This document shows, one piece after another, positions 42,535 to 52,480 of a stretch of 64,000 bases of DNA (positions within the stretch are counted from its first letter, which is position 1; each line of letters begins with the position of its first letter). The notes below the pieces were generated by a model. It was given only the letters and a program-made list of their open reading frames with translations, had not been told where the DNA came from and ran no database searches. The position numbers and the translations under genes are program-made. The stretch is from Halomonas zincidurans B6 (GTDB lineage: Bacteria > Pseudomonadota > Gammaproteobacteria > Pseudomonadales > Halomonadaceae), in the NCBI RefSeq assembly GCF_000731955.1, contig NZ_JNCK01000001.1:2170001-2234000 (forward strand). Direction: 5' to 3'.

Positions 42535-43509
42535 CTAATGCCCATGCCGTTCCGCCAAGGCACACAGACCGGCCAGCGTCGCCTGGTCGCTATCGATCTC
42601 GCGGACGCCGAAACCCACTGCAGTCATTGCCCGACGATAAAGCGCGTTGAGGGTACTCGACCCGACCAGAATCACCTCGCCGGCTTGCGGATGAATACGT
42701 CGCTGGCTCAGCACTTCGCTGCCGATGGTCACCCCCGAGAGATAGCTCCCCACCTGCTCGCTGGCCAACCCTGCATAGAGGTGACGACTGCGCGCCTCGA
42801 ACAGCGCGTGGAGTATGCCCGCCGGGTGACCGGCCGCCTCCAGCCCCTGGTCGAAGGCCGCCGCATCGAACTCGGCCGACTCGCGTGCCGGCTCGCCGGG
42901 CAGGGTGTGAAAGCGCACCGCATGATAGAGCTCGCCGGTCATTGCGGTGGTGAAATCGACCAGTTGCGCGTCGGCAAGCCGCGCCCACTTGCTGTGCGTA
43001 CCCGGCAGGCAACACAGCGCCTCACGGGTAGCGCACAGCGATAGCGCACCGAAGGCCTGGATCTCCTCGCCGCGCATCACGTCGACATGCTCGACAGCGA
43101 CGATCTTCACCCCGGGCACGATCCAGGCATTGTCGACCCCCGGCGCGGCCACGACATGTGCCGCCAGGTCGGTGGCGCTCACCGGTAGATCCAGCTGCGG
43201 GGCCTCGCTCCAGCCGCGCTTGGAACCGACCATCCCGGCCAGATAGATCGGCACGCTTTTAGCGCCCGACGCCGCGCCGCCCTCTTCTTTAGCGCCCGAC
43301 GCCGCGCCGCCCTCTTCGCGCCAGTCGCCGACCTGGGCGGCGCAGTAGTGCGGGAATTCGGCGCTGGAGAGCGAGCGCAGTCCCGCCTCGGAGCGTCGGC
43401 TATCGAGGCATTTACCGCTCTCGCGATCGACCAGGAAGGCGCGAAAGTTGCTGGTCCCCCAGTCGATGGCGATCAAGCGAGCGGGGCTGTCGTTCGCTGC
43501 TGCGCTCAT
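42535..43509 (-). CDS. dgoK: 2-Dehydro-3-deoxygalactonokinase
   Basis: 324 residues. Sugar kinase of the DgoK family phosphorylating 2-dehydro-3-deoxygalactonate. N-terminal LIAIDWGTSNFRAFLVD is the phosphate-1 motif; IYLAGMVGSKRGW, LPGTHSKWA and VILVGSSTLNALY are also family blocks. The ATG at 43509 overlaps the dgoA stop (ATGA), so the start is firm. A 10-residue unit (EEGGAASGAK) is duplicated in tandem near residue 85, in a loop before the substrate-binding strand. Last gene of the galactonate operon. Confidence 0.92.
   Translation of the reverse strand: MSAAANDSPARLIAIDWGTSNFRAFLVDRESGKCLDSRRSEAGLRSLSSAEFPHYCAAQVGDWREEGGAASGAKEEGGAASGAKSVPIYLAGMVGSKRGWSEAPQLDLPVSATDLAAHVVAAPGVDNAWIVPGVKIVAVEHVDVMRGEEIQAFGALSLCATREALCCLPGTHSKWARLADAQLVDFTTAMTGELYHAVRFHTLPGEPARESAEFDAAAFDQGLEAAGHPAGILHALFEARSRHLYAGLASEQVGSYLSGVTIGSEVLSQRRIHPQAGEVILVGSSTLNALYRRAMTAVGFGVREIDSDQATLAGLCALAERHGH
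43258..43317. repeat. In-frame 30-bp tandem duplication inside dgoK
   Basis: Two identical 30-bp copies (43258-43287 and 43288-43317), each encoding EEGGAASGAK. Identity of the copies points to a recent slippage event; the reading frame is kept. Confidence 0.9.
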
Positions 43510-44192
43510 GCGTCGGCCTCGCGCTCGAGTTCCGAGGCCTGGCTCAGGCCCTCCTTGACGCGCCGCCACTCACTGATCAGCCCGCGCGCCTTCTCGCCGA
43601 CTTCATCGGCCGACCAGCCGGGTCTGTAGACACTGCCGCCGAAGCCGAAACCGTCGATCCCGGCGGCGATCCAGTCGCTCATGTTGTGAATGTCGATGCC
43701 GCCCACCGCGAATATCGGCAGGTCGAGCGGCATGACCGCCTTGATATCCTTGAAGTAGGCCGTGCCCAGGCTGCCGGCGGGGAACAGCTTCAGCGCCGTC
43801 GCCCCGGCCTGGGCGGCGGCCAGGGCCTCGGTCGGGCTCAGACAGCCGATCATCGGTGCCAGCTCGAGCCTGGCGGCTTCGCCGACCACCAGCGGATCGC
43901 TGTTGGGAGTGATCACCAACGGGGCATCGAGATCCGCCAGACGCTGGCAGACATTGGGATCGAGCACGGTGCCGGCGCCGATCACCACGTCGTCGGGGCA
44001 ACGCTTGGCGATCCGCTCGAGGCTTTCCCACGGGCGCGGCGAATTGAGCGGAATCTCGATCATTCTGAAGCCCGCCGTGACCAGCGCATCGAAGATAGCG
44101 TCGATCTCGTCCGGCCTGACGCCGCGCAGGATCGCCACCAACGGTAACTTCTCGAAAGCCGCATCGAGTGCGGCCCGGCGTGTCTCGTTCAT
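43506..44192 (-). CDS. dgoA: 2-Dehydro-3-deoxy-6-phosphogalactonate aldolase
   Basis: 228 residues of the KDPG/KDPGal class I aldolases, which split the phosphorylated keto acid to pyruvate and glyceraldehyde 3-phosphate. Blocks: LPLVAILRGVRPDE, MIEIPLNSPRPWESLERI, VIGAGTVLD, ITPNSDP, ATALKLFPAGSLG with the Schiff-base Lys, and AVGGID. GGAGG precedes the ATG at 44192 by 5 bases; the in-frame ATG 12 bases earlier overlaps that site and is rejected. Confidence 0.94.
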   Translation of the reverse strand: MNETRRAALDAAFEKLPLVAILRGVRPDEIDAIFDALVTAGFRMIEIPLNSPRPWESLERIAKRCPDDVVIGAGTVLDPNVCQRLADLDAPLVITPNSDPLVVGEAARLELAPMIGCLSPTEALAAAQAGATALKLFPAGSLGTAYFKDIKAVMPLDLPIFAVGGIDIHNMSDWIAAGIDGFGFGGSVYRPGWSADEVGEKARGLISEWRRVKEGLSQASELEREADA

Positions 44193-44267
44193 ATCGCCTC
44201 CCATTAATGCGTTGTCGAAAAGGCTCGGTTTTCCGCCCTTGCGGAAGCGAATGTATTCCCGATTCGG

Positions 44268-45416
44268 TCACCACTCCGCTATCGAGCCATCCTCGTGCGT
44301 CCACACCGGGTTGCGCCAGCGATGGCCGACCTTGGCGCGCTCCTCGACGAACGCCTCGTCGATCTCCACGCCCAGGCCGGGACCCTGCGGAATCTCGCAG
44401 AAGCCGTCCTTGATCGACAGCGCCGACTTGTCCACCAGGTAATCGAGCACGTCGTTGTCCCGATTGTAGTGGATGCCCATGCTCTGTTCCTGAATGAAGG
44501 CATTGTGATTCACGGCATCGACATGCAGCGAAGCCGCCAGCGTCAGCGGACCCAGCGGGCAGTGCGGCGCCAGCGCCACATCAAAGCAGGAAGCCAGCGA
44601 GGCGATCTTCATGCCTTCGCTGATTCCCCCGCAGTGCGAGAGATCGGGCTGGACGATATCGACCATGCCTTCGGCGAGCAGATCGCGGAACTGAAAGCGC
44701 GTGTGCAGCCGCTCGCCGGTGGCGATCGGATAGCCCAGCCCGGTGGCGATGTGCTTGAGGCTCGGCAGGTGCTCGGGCGCCACCGGCTCCTCGACGAACA
44801 TCGGGTGGTACGGTTCGAGTTCGCGCAGCAGGGCCTTGGCCATCGGCCGATGCACGCGGCCGTGAAAGTCGATGGCGATGCCGACATCCGGCCCCACCGC
44901 CTCGCGGGCCTCGGCGACCCGGGCCACCGCTTCGTCGACCTTGGCGTGCGAATCGACGATCGCAAGCTCCGGCGTACCGTTCATCTTGAACGCCGTGAAA
45001 CCCTGCTCGACCAGCGCCTTGGCGCCGACGCCCACGTCGCTCGGCCGGTCGCCGCCGGTCCAGGCGTACATGCGCATCTTGTCGCGCACCTTGCCGCCCA
45101 GCAGCTGATAGACCGGCACGCCCAGGTCGCGCCCCTTGAGATCCCACAGCGCCTGGTCGATACCGGCGATGGCACTCATCAGGATCGGCCCGCCCCGGTA
45201 GAAACCGGCGCGATACAGGGTATTCCAGAGATGCTCGATACGATGCGGATCCTCGCCGATCAGGTAATCGGAAAGCTCATGCACCGCCGCCTCGACGGTG
45301 GCCGCGCGGCCCTCCACCACCGGCTCGCCCCAGCCGTAGCAACCCGCGTCGGTCTCGATCTTGAGGAACAGCCAGCGCGGCGGCACCTGCCAGGTTTTCA
45401 GCTTGGTAATTTTCAA
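44268..45416 (-). CDS. dgoD: D-Galactonate dehydratase
   Basis: 382 residues, exactly the DgoD length, enolase superfamily. N-terminal capping domain MKITKLKTWQVPPRWLFLKI; barrel ligands and acids visible as IAIDFHGRVH (Asp and His), FVEEPV (Glu), IATGERLHTRFQFRDLL (Glu) and ALAPHCPLGPL (His). Produces 2-dehydro-3-deoxygalactonate. Follows dctM after a 58-base gap that holds a REP copy. Confidence 0.95.
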   Translation of the reverse strand: MKITKLKTWQVPPRWLFLKIETDAGCYGWGEPVVEGRAATVEAAVHELSDYLIGEDPHRIEHLWNTLYRAGFYRGGPILMSAIAGIDQALWDLKGRDLGVPVYQLLGGKVRDKMRMYAWTGGDRPSDVGVGAKALVEQGFTAFKMNGTPELAIVDSHAKVDEAVARVAEAREAVGPDVGIAIDFHGRVHRPMAKALLRELEPYHPMFVEEPVAPEHLPSLKHIATGLGYPIATGERLHTRFQFRDLLAEGMVDIVQPDLSHCGGISEGMKIASLASCFDVALAPHCPLGPLTLAASLHVDAVNHNAFIQEQSMGIHYNRDNDVLDYLVDKSALSIKDGFCEIPQGPGLGVEIDEAFVEERAKVGHRWRNPVWTHEDGSIAEW

Positions 45417-45439
45417 GAGTCACCTATTCAGAAACTTTG

Positions 45440-45472
45440 CCATTTCGAGAACGAGTTCCCTCCCACAAAAGC
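45440..45472 (-). repeat. REP element inside the galactonate operon
   Basis: On the minus strand TTTTGTGGGAGGGAACTCGT, then TCTCGAAATGG: the same GTGGGAGGGAAxTxGTTC core as at 42469 and 49509. It lies between dctM and dgoD on the operon mRNA and may stabilise or attenuate it. Confidence 0.75.
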
Positions 45473-45474
45473 CC

Positions 45475-46776
45475 TCACACCAGCCACATGGCCAGATTGG
45501 GGAAGAACAGCAGCATGAACAGCACCACCAGCTGGATGGCGATGAACGGCAACAGCGACACGAAGATGTCCTTGAGACTGATACTCGGTGGCGCCACGCC
45601 TTTGAGATAGAACGCGGCCGGGCCGAACGGCGGTGACAGGAACGATACCTGCATGTTGACCGCGAACAGAATGCCGAACCAGATCGGGCTATAGCCGAGC
45701 TGCTCGACAATCGGCACGAAGATCGGCAGCGTCAGCATGGCCACCCCGATCCAGTCGAGAAACATCCCCAGCACCAGCAGGATCGCCATCATTACCAGCA
45801 GAATCACGATCGGCGCCACGTCGAGCCCCAGGATCACACTCGAGATGAAGCGGTTGCCGCCCATCAGGTTGTAGACCCCGACCAGCGCCGCCGCGCCGAT
45901 GCCGATCCAGATGATCATGCCGCAGGTCATCAGCGACTGATTCAGGCTGGCATGCAACATCTTGAACGAGAACTCGCCGCGCGCGATCACCGCCAGGAAA
46001 ACCCCGAATACGCCCATCGCCGCCGCTTCGGTCACCGACGCCACGCCACCATAGATCGAGCCGAGCACCAGAAACGCAATCAAGCCAGGCACGATGATCG
46101 CCCGCAGCGCCTGCCAGCGATTGGAGAAAGATTCCTCGCGGTCGGCCTCGGTCAACGGCGGCCCCAGCTTGGGGTTCTTGAGACAGCGCACCAGCACGTA
46201 GGCGATATAACTGCCCATCAGCAGCATCGCCGGGGAGATCGCCGCAGTGAACAAGTCGGCGATCGATACGCTGGCGATCAACCCGTAGATGATCAGCACG
46301 ATCGAGGGCGGCATCATCGTGCCCAGCGAGCCGCCGGCGCACACCACGCCGATCGACAGGTGCTTGTCGTAGCCCAGGCGCAGCATCTGCGGCAAGGCCA
46401 GTATGCCCAGCAGCACGATCTCGCCGCCGATGATCCCCGACAGCGCGGCCAGGAAGAACGCCACCACCACGGTCTGGATCGCCACACCGCCGGGCAAGCG
46501 GCCGGCGAATACCCGCATGGCGTTGAACAGATCCTTGGCGATTCCCGAGCGGTCGAGCAACGAGGCCATCAACACGAACATCGGCACCGCCACCAGCGAA
46601 TACTCGGTCACGAAACCGTAGACACGGGTGGTGACCAGCGGCAGGGCCATCTCGCCGAACCAGCCGAAGGTGAACGCCAGCGCCACCAGGCCGGTAATGA
46701 AGGCCAGCGGCAGCCCGGTGACCAGCAGGGCGAAGATCGCCACGACCATCAACAGTGTTCCGTCGGCAATACTCAT
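45475..46776 (-). CDS. dctM: TRAP transporter large permease (DctM)
   Basis: 433 residues with 12-13 hydrophobic segments. DctM landmarks: FITGLVALAFTFGW, ALSGIIGGEIVLLGILALPQM, GGSLGTMMPPSIVLIIYGL and SPPFGPAAFYLKGVAPP. Starts on a base shared with the dctQ stop (TGATG). With DctP and DctQ it forms a sodium-driven importer; the operon suggests galactonate or a related aldonate. Confidence 0.94.
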   Translation of the reverse strand: MSIADGTLLMVVAIFALLVTGLPLAFITGLVALAFTFGWFGEMALPLVTTRVYGFVTEYSLVAVPMFVLMASLLDRSGIAKDLFNAMRVFAGRLPGGVAIQTVVVAFFLAALSGIIGGEIVLLGILALPQMLRLGYDKHLSIGVVCAGGSLGTMMPPSIVLIIYGLIASVSIADLFTAAISPAMLLMGSYIAYVLVRCLKNPKLGPPLTEADREESFSNRWQALRAIIVPGLIAFLVLGSIYGGVASVTEAAAMGVFGVFLAVIARGEFSFKMLHASLNQSLMTCGMIIWIGIGAAALVGVYNLMGGNRFISSVILGLDVAPIVILLVMMAILLVLGMFLDWIGVAMLTLPIFVPIVEQLGYSPIWFGILFAVNMQVSFLSPPFGPAAFYLKGVAPPSISLKDIFVSLLPFIAIQLVVLFMLLFFPNLAMWLV

Positions 46777-47375
46777 CAGACCGCTCCCTCATCGCTGGGC
46801 GCCGGGGCCGGCTTGCCGCGCAGCGACTGAATCAGGTGAATGAAGGCCTGCACGCACATCACCATCAACGCGACCATGATCATGCCCTTGACCAGCGCCG
46901 GGAACGGCGGATTCCAGGCCGTGCCGGAGCGTTCCAGCGACCATTCGCCCAAGGGGTTGTGGGAGGCGTCCCAGAACATGGTGTAGGCGGCATAGCTCAT
47001 CACCAGGCAGAAGCCGAAGGTCACAAGATCATTGAAACGATCGAGCCACAACTTGAAGCGCGGCCCGACACTGTCGTAGAGCACCCGTACGCGAATATGC
47101 CGGTTACTGGCCAGCGCCGCCGGCCCGCCCAGCGCAAACGCAATCGCCACCAGCATCACCGTGGACTCGTGAACCCATGAGGTCGGCGAATTGAAGCCAT
47201 AGCGCATGACCACCTCGAACACACTGATGGCCATGGCAATGAAGATCAGCCAGGCAGCGCCGCGGGCACACCACAGCACGCCACGGTCGAAGGCGCTGCG
47301 CGCCACATCCGGCGCCGACTCGGGCTCGCTCGGGACCGCGGCGGCCCGGTCGTCGTTACGGGATTGGGAAGACAT
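46776..47375 (-). CDS. dctQ: TRAP transporter small permease (DctQ)
   Basis: 199 residues with four membrane segments (WLIFIAMAISVFEVVMRYGF, then a Trp-containing SPTSWVHESTVMLVAIAFAL block typical of DctQ). The ATG at 47375 has GGAGAG upstream; the longer frame upstream lacks a signal. The first 40 residues form a polar extension. Confidence 0.9.
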   Translation of the reverse strand: MSSQSRNDDRAAAVPSEPESAPDVARSAFDRGVLWCARGAAWLIFIAMAISVFEVVMRYGFNSPTSWVHESTVMLVAIAFALGGPAALASNRHIRVRVLYDSVGPRFKLWLDRFNDLVTFGFCLVMSYAAYTMFWDASHNPLGEWSLERSGTAWNPPFPALVKGMIMVALMVMCVQAFIHLIQSLRGKPAPAPSDEGAV

Positions 47376-47416
47376 GGAATGTACTCTCCACGATGAAAAT
47401 TCGGGTCGTCGTGACG

Positions 47417-47446
47417 CGCGACGAGGCCCCAAGGGGCCCCGTCGCG
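47417..47446 (-). terminator. Stable intercistronic hairpin between dctP and dctQ
   Basis: A 14-position stem with one A-C mismatch and a two-base loop (arms 47417-47430 and 47433-47446), 25 bases after the dctP stop. No T-run. Most likely an mRNA stabiliser or partial terminator that keeps the binding protein more abundant than the permease. Confidence 0.6.
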
Positions 47447-47470
47447 TTCAGCTGTCACGGCATGCCGGGA

Positions 47471-48544
47471 TCAGGATTTGTCGGCGGCTTTCTCGCCTGC
47501 CTTGGCGGATGCGCCGCCCTCGGCTTGCAGAAGGTTCTGATTTTCCAGATAGCTCACCACGGACTTGTAGAACTCCTGGGTGATTTCATTCTTGTCGGCC
47601 CATTCGCTCCACTCCTTCTTGGCGATGGCGCGAAACTTGGCGCGCTCCTCGGCGGGTAGATCGACAATAGTGATGTCCGGATCCTGGCGTGCTTCGCGTA
47701 CCGCCTGGAGGTCACGCGTCTTGAGCTCGCCGACCATCTTGTAGGCCATGGCATCCACCGAAGTGGTCAGGATGGTCTTGAGATCCTCCGGCAGCCCCTC
47801 CCAGATCTCCTTGTTGAGCGACACGGCGACCATCGGCAGCGAATGGAAGCCCGGATAGCTCGGATAATTGGCGAACTCATGCAACCCCTGTGCCTGGTTG
47901 GTGGCGAATACCGTGTAGTCGGCGGCATCGATCACGCCTTTCTCGAGCGAGGTATAGACTTCGGATCCCGGCAGATTGACCGGCGTCGCGCCCGCTTTCT
48001 CGAAGACGTTGGAGACCATGCCCTCGGGGGTGCGCAACTTGAGCCCCTGAAGATCCTCGACGCTCTTGATGGGCCGGGTCGAGGGGAGCGACTCGAGGCC
48101 GGTCGCGGCGGCGCCGATCAGGTGAACGCCGTACTGTTCGGCCAGCTTGTCGTAGATTGCCTCGCCACCGCCGTTGTTCATGTAATCGAGAAAATTGTAG
48201 GGGTCGCTCCAGGCCCCCACCAGGTTGCCCATCATGCCGAACGCCGGGTTCTGGCCGCTGAAGTAGCTGGGATCGGTCAGATGGCCCTGGAGGATGCCGG
48301 AGCGCACCGCCTGCAGGGTCTGGTTGGCCTGAACGACGGCACCGACCGGCAGGATTTCAATCGAGATACGGCCGTCGGACATCGTCTCGACGTTCTCGGC
48401 CCACTGTTTCTTCATCTCGAACTGCGGCTCGCCCGCGGTCTCGGATGTCTGGAAGGTCCATTCGTATTCGGCGGCCTGGGCACTGAAGGCCATGGCACCG
48501 AGAACGGCAGCGGTTAGCGTCTTGAGCGGAGTGCTTAGCGTCAT
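47471..48544 (-). CDS. dctP: TRAP solute-binding protein (DctP), galactonate-type
   Basis: 357 residues. Signal peptide to FSAQAA-EYEW; then the DctP fold with GRISIEILPVGAVVQANQTL and the key carboxylate-binding Arg in GLKLRTPEGMVSNVF, followed by VNLPGSEVYTSLEKGVIDAA. The C-terminus has an extra lysine/alanine-rich tail. Periplasmic receptor of the importer; first gene of the dgo operon, 14 bases after the regulator stop. Confidence 0.92.
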   Translation of the reverse strand: MTLSTPLKTLTAAVLGAMAFSAQAAEYEWTFQTSETAGEPQFEMKKQWAENVETMSDGRISIEILPVGAVVQANQTLQAVRSGILQGHLTDPSYFSGQNPAFGMMGNLVGAWSDPYNFLDYMNNGGGEAIYDKLAEQYGVHLIGAAATGLESLPSTRPIKSVEDLQGLKLRTPEGMVSNVFEKAGATPVNLPGSEVYTSLEKGVIDAADYTVFATNQAQGLHEFANYPSYPGFHSLPMVAVSLNKEIWEGLPEDLKTILTTSVDAMAYKMVGELKTRDLQAVREARQDPDITIVDLPAEERAKFRAIAKKEWSEWADKNEITQEFYKSVVSYLENQNLLQAEGGASAKAGEKAADKS

Positions 48545-48558
48545 GGGATAGGCGTCCT

Positions 48559-49332
48559 TTAATCGCTTGTTATTTGGGTTTCGAGAGTGGGAAGTTGACG
48601 GGTCAAGTCCTCGAGGCCGAGATCCCGCCCGGTGCGATCCAGCACCACCAGCGCCGCTTGTGCGGCCTGTTCGGGTTGCCGCAGACGGATGGCCTCCATC
48701 ACGCGGCGATGGCGTTCCATACTGTCGTTGAGTTCGTCGGCGCTATGATTGGAGCGCTCGACCAGCAAGGCGATCGCCGGCTTGAGCACATGGCTGATCT
48801 GAGCCCAGACCAGATTGTGCGAAGCGGCGAACACGGCTTCATGGAATGCCACGTCGTATTCATCGTGCGTCTGCCCCTGCCAACATAGGCCCTCATCGTC
48901 GAGGGCGCGAATCATGCCCTCGTAGGCGGTCTCGATGGCGAGCAGATCGACGGCGGTGGCGTTCTCCGCGGCCAGCCGGGCGACGAACGGCTCGACGGCG
49001 ACCCGGAAGGCGAATATCTCGCGCTGAATGCGCGGGTTGGGCTGGGCGAAACGCGCCATCCAGGCGCTGACCTGGGGATCGAGCAGGTGCCATTCCTGCA
49101 GCGCCCGCACCCGCGTGCCCTGCCCCGAGATACGCTTGAGCAGACCGGCGGCCACCAGGGTCTGTAGCGCGCTTCGCACGGTACTGCGACTGACCCCGAA
49201 CTGCTCGCACAGGTCCAGTTCCCTGGGCACGAACTCCCCCGGCGCGTAGCGGCCACTGAAGATGGCTTCGGCGAGGTATTCGGCTATGTCCGGTCGCGGG
49301 CTGCGACCTGTGGCGGCAGGGGCGTTGCTCAT
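48559..49332 (-). CDS. dgoR: GntR/FadR-family regulator of the galactonate operon
   Basis: 257 residues: GntR winged helix (GEFVPRELDLCEQFGVSRST, VRSALQTLVAAGLLKR) and a FadR/FCD-type helical effector domain with the metal-site segment DVAFHEAVFAASHN. DgoR-like proteins repress galactonate genes until the inducer binds. Same strand and immediately upstream of dctP. A FadR-type dyad lies 37 bases before its ATG. The symbol is given from context and domain type. Confidence 0.85.
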   Translation of the reverse strand: MSNAPAATGRSPRPDIAEYLAEAIFSGRYAPGEFVPRELDLCEQFGVSRSTVRSALQTLVAAGLLKRISGQGTRVRALQEWHLLDPQVSAWMARFAQPNPRIQREIFAFRVAVEPFVARLAAENATAVDLLAIETAYEGMIRALDDEGLCWQGQTHDEYDVAFHEAVFAASHNLVWAQISHVLKPAIALLVERSNHSADELNDSMERHRRVMEAIRLRQPEQAAQAALVVLDRTGRDLGLEDLTRQLPTLETQITSD

Positions 49333-49368
49333 CGGATCCCGACGTTTCCTTGTAGGACTAGATACTGA

Positions 49369-49383
49369 CTATGTCCGACATAG
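49369..49383. promoter_or_regulatory. FadR/DgoR-type operator
   Basis: CTATGTCCGACATAG is a perfect 7-bp dyad around one base and contains TGTCxGACA, fitting the GT-N(2-3)-AC core recognised by FadR-type GntR proteins. It sits in the promoter region of the regulator, hence probable control of the whole dgo operon. Confidence 0.65.
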
Positions 49384-49502
49384 AATCAAACAATCGCCGG
49401 CACAGCGCCTTTATCCTTTGGTCGACCATGGCGGGGCCAGGCCAACCCCATCACGGCTGAATTCGCTCTCGCGAAACCCTTCCGCGAACTCAGCGCTTGA
49501 GG

Positions 49503-49541
49503 TTTTTTTGTGGGAGGGAATTTATTCCCGATAGCGGAGGC
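49503..49541 (+). repeat. REP element upstream of xseA
   Basis: TTTTTTTGTGGGAGGGAATT, then TATTCCCGATAGCGGAGGCA: same core as the other copies, with palindromic GGGAATTTATTCCC. It lies between the dgo regulator and xseA, directly before the heptamer run. Confidence 0.8.
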
Positions 49542-49545
49542 ACCG

Positions 49546-49594
49546 GCTCGTAGCTCGTAGCTCGTAGCTCGTAGCTCGTAGCTCGTAGCTCGTA
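49546..49594 (+). repeat. Heptanucleotide tandem repeat GCTCGTA x7
   Basis: Seven perfect head-to-tail copies of GCTCGTA (49 bp) ending about 50 bases before the xseA start. A heptamer in the xseA leader could vary by slippage and change promoter or leader length. A related AGCTCGC run occurs at 56839. Confidence 0.95.
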
Positions 49595-49645
49595 GCCAGA
49601 ATGCTAGACTGCCCTTCCCACACTGCCCGACCTGCGAGGCCCGCG

Positions 49646-50995
49646 ATGGACGACACCGGCACCCCGACCCTTTCGGTCAGCGAGCTCAACCGCCAGGCGC
49701 GGATGCTGTTGGAGCGCGGCTTCGGCGACTGTTGGGTCGAGGGCGAGGTCTCGAGCGTGGCGCGGCCGGCTTCGGGGCACGTCTACTTCACCCTCAAGGA
49801 CGATCGCGCCCAGTTGAAGTGCGCGCTGTTTCGCAACCGCGCGCGCTTCACCTCGCCGCTCGACAACGGCGACCAGGTGCGGCTGCGCGGCAAGGTGTCG
49901 ATCTTCGAGCCGCGCGGCGATTACCAGATGATCGTCGAGGCAGTGCAGCCCGCCGGCCAGGGCGCGCTGCTCGCCGCCTTCGAACGCCTCAAGCGCCAGC
50001 TCGACGCCCAGGGCGTGTTCGCCAACCAGCGTCCGCTGCCCTGCCCGCCGCGCCACCTGGCGGTGATCAGTTCGGCCAGCGGCGCGGCGATCCGCGATGT
50101 GCTGGCGGTCTTGCAGGCGCGCTGGCCGCTGGTACCGGTCACGCTGCTGCCGGTGCCGGTCCAGGGCAAGGAGGCGGTGCCGGCGATCATCCGCGCCATC
50201 GCCATCGCCAACCGGCTTGCCGAGATGCCCAACGGTCCGGGCTTCGATGCGCTATTGGTGACTCGCGGCGGCGGCAGCCTGGAGGATCTGTGGGCGTTCA
50301 ACGACGAGCACCTGGCGCGGGCGATCTTCCATTCGCGGCTGCCGGTGATGGCGGCGGTGGGCCACGAGGTCGACACCACCCTGGCCGATTTCGCCGCCGA
50401 CGTGCGCGCACCGACACCCTCCGCCGCCGCCGAGCAACTGGTGCCCGACCAGCGCGACCTGCGCCGGCGCCTGCAGGATGCCGAACGCCGCCTGTTGCGC
50501 TGCCAGCGCTCGCGCCTGGAGCGCGAGGCGCAGTGCCTGGATCATCTGCGCGCGCGGCTGCGCCATCCCGGCGAGCGGCTGACCCAGCAACGCCAGCGCC
50601 TCGCCCAGCTCGAAAGCCGCCTGAGCCGCGTCATGGATCAGCGCCTGCGCGGCGAACGGATGCGTGTCGAGCATCTGCAACGCCGGCTGGCCGGCTACGA
50701 TCCGTCGAACCGCGTGGCCCGCGCCCGCGGCCAGCTCGACGGCCTGCAGCAGCGGCTGTATCAGGCCATGCCGCGCCAGCTCGAACAGCGCCGCCAACGG
50801 CTCGGCGCCCTGGCCCGCGAGCTCCAGGCGGTCAGCCCGCTGGCGGTGCTCGGGCGCGGCTATGCGATCCTCGAGGACGACGAGCGGCAGGTGGTGCGCA
50901 GTGCCGCCGACACCCAGCCGGGCCAGATGCTGACCGCGCGGCTTGGCGAGGGACGCCTCAGGCTGGAAGTGAAGCGGCGGCTGCACAAGGGCTGA
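49646..50995 (+). CDS. xseA: Exodeoxyribonuclease VII large subunit
   Basis: 449 residues, normal for XseA. N-terminal OB-fold domain (LSVSELNRQARMLLERGFGD, WVEGEVSSVARPASGHVYFT), catalytic core with AVISSASGAAIRDVL, LLVTRGGGSLEDLWAFND and MAAVGHEVDTTLADFAADV, then a long Arg/Gln/Leu-rich coiled coil and the C-terminal GRGYAILEDDERQVV. The start MDDTGTPTLSV fits the family; an upstream in-frame ATG at 49601 lies next to the heptamer run. The small subunit xseB is not nearby. Confidence 0.94.
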   Translation: MDDTGTPTLSVSELNRQARMLLERGFGDCWVEGEVSSVARPASGHVYFTLKDDRAQLKCALFRNRARFTSPLDNGDQVRLRGKVSIFEPRGDYQMIVEAVQPAGQGALLAAFERLKRQLDAQGVFANQRPLPCPPRHLAVISSASGAAIRDVLAVLQARWPLVPVTLLPVPVQGKEAVPAIIRAIAIANRLAEMPNGPGFDALLVTRGGGSLEDLWAFNDEHLARAIFHSRLPVMAAVGHEVDTTLADFAADVRAPTPSAAAEQLVPDQRDLRRRLQDAERRLLRCQRSRLEREAQCLDHLRARLRHPGERLTQQRQRLAQLESRLSRVMDQRLRGERMRVEHLQRRLAGYDPSNRVARARGQLDGLQQRLYQAMPRQLEQRRQRLGALARELQAVSPLAVLGRGYAILEDDERQVVRSAADTQPGQMLTARLGEGRLRLEVKRRLHKG

Positions 50996-51020
50996 GCGTC
51001 CGACAGACGCTTAGTGACAC

Positions 51021-52391
<1,371 letters not shown>

Positions 52392-52480
52392 GGTGTCGCT
52401 CCTCCGCTCTGTGAAAAGTGCTCGCCGACTTTTCAGGCAAAGCTTAGTTCAGGGCGCCAGCCGCCCTCTGGGGGCTCGGA

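Noticed and set aside
49546..49594. CRISPR array
   Set aside because: Units are 7 bp with no spacers and no cas genes nearby; a simple tandem repeat.
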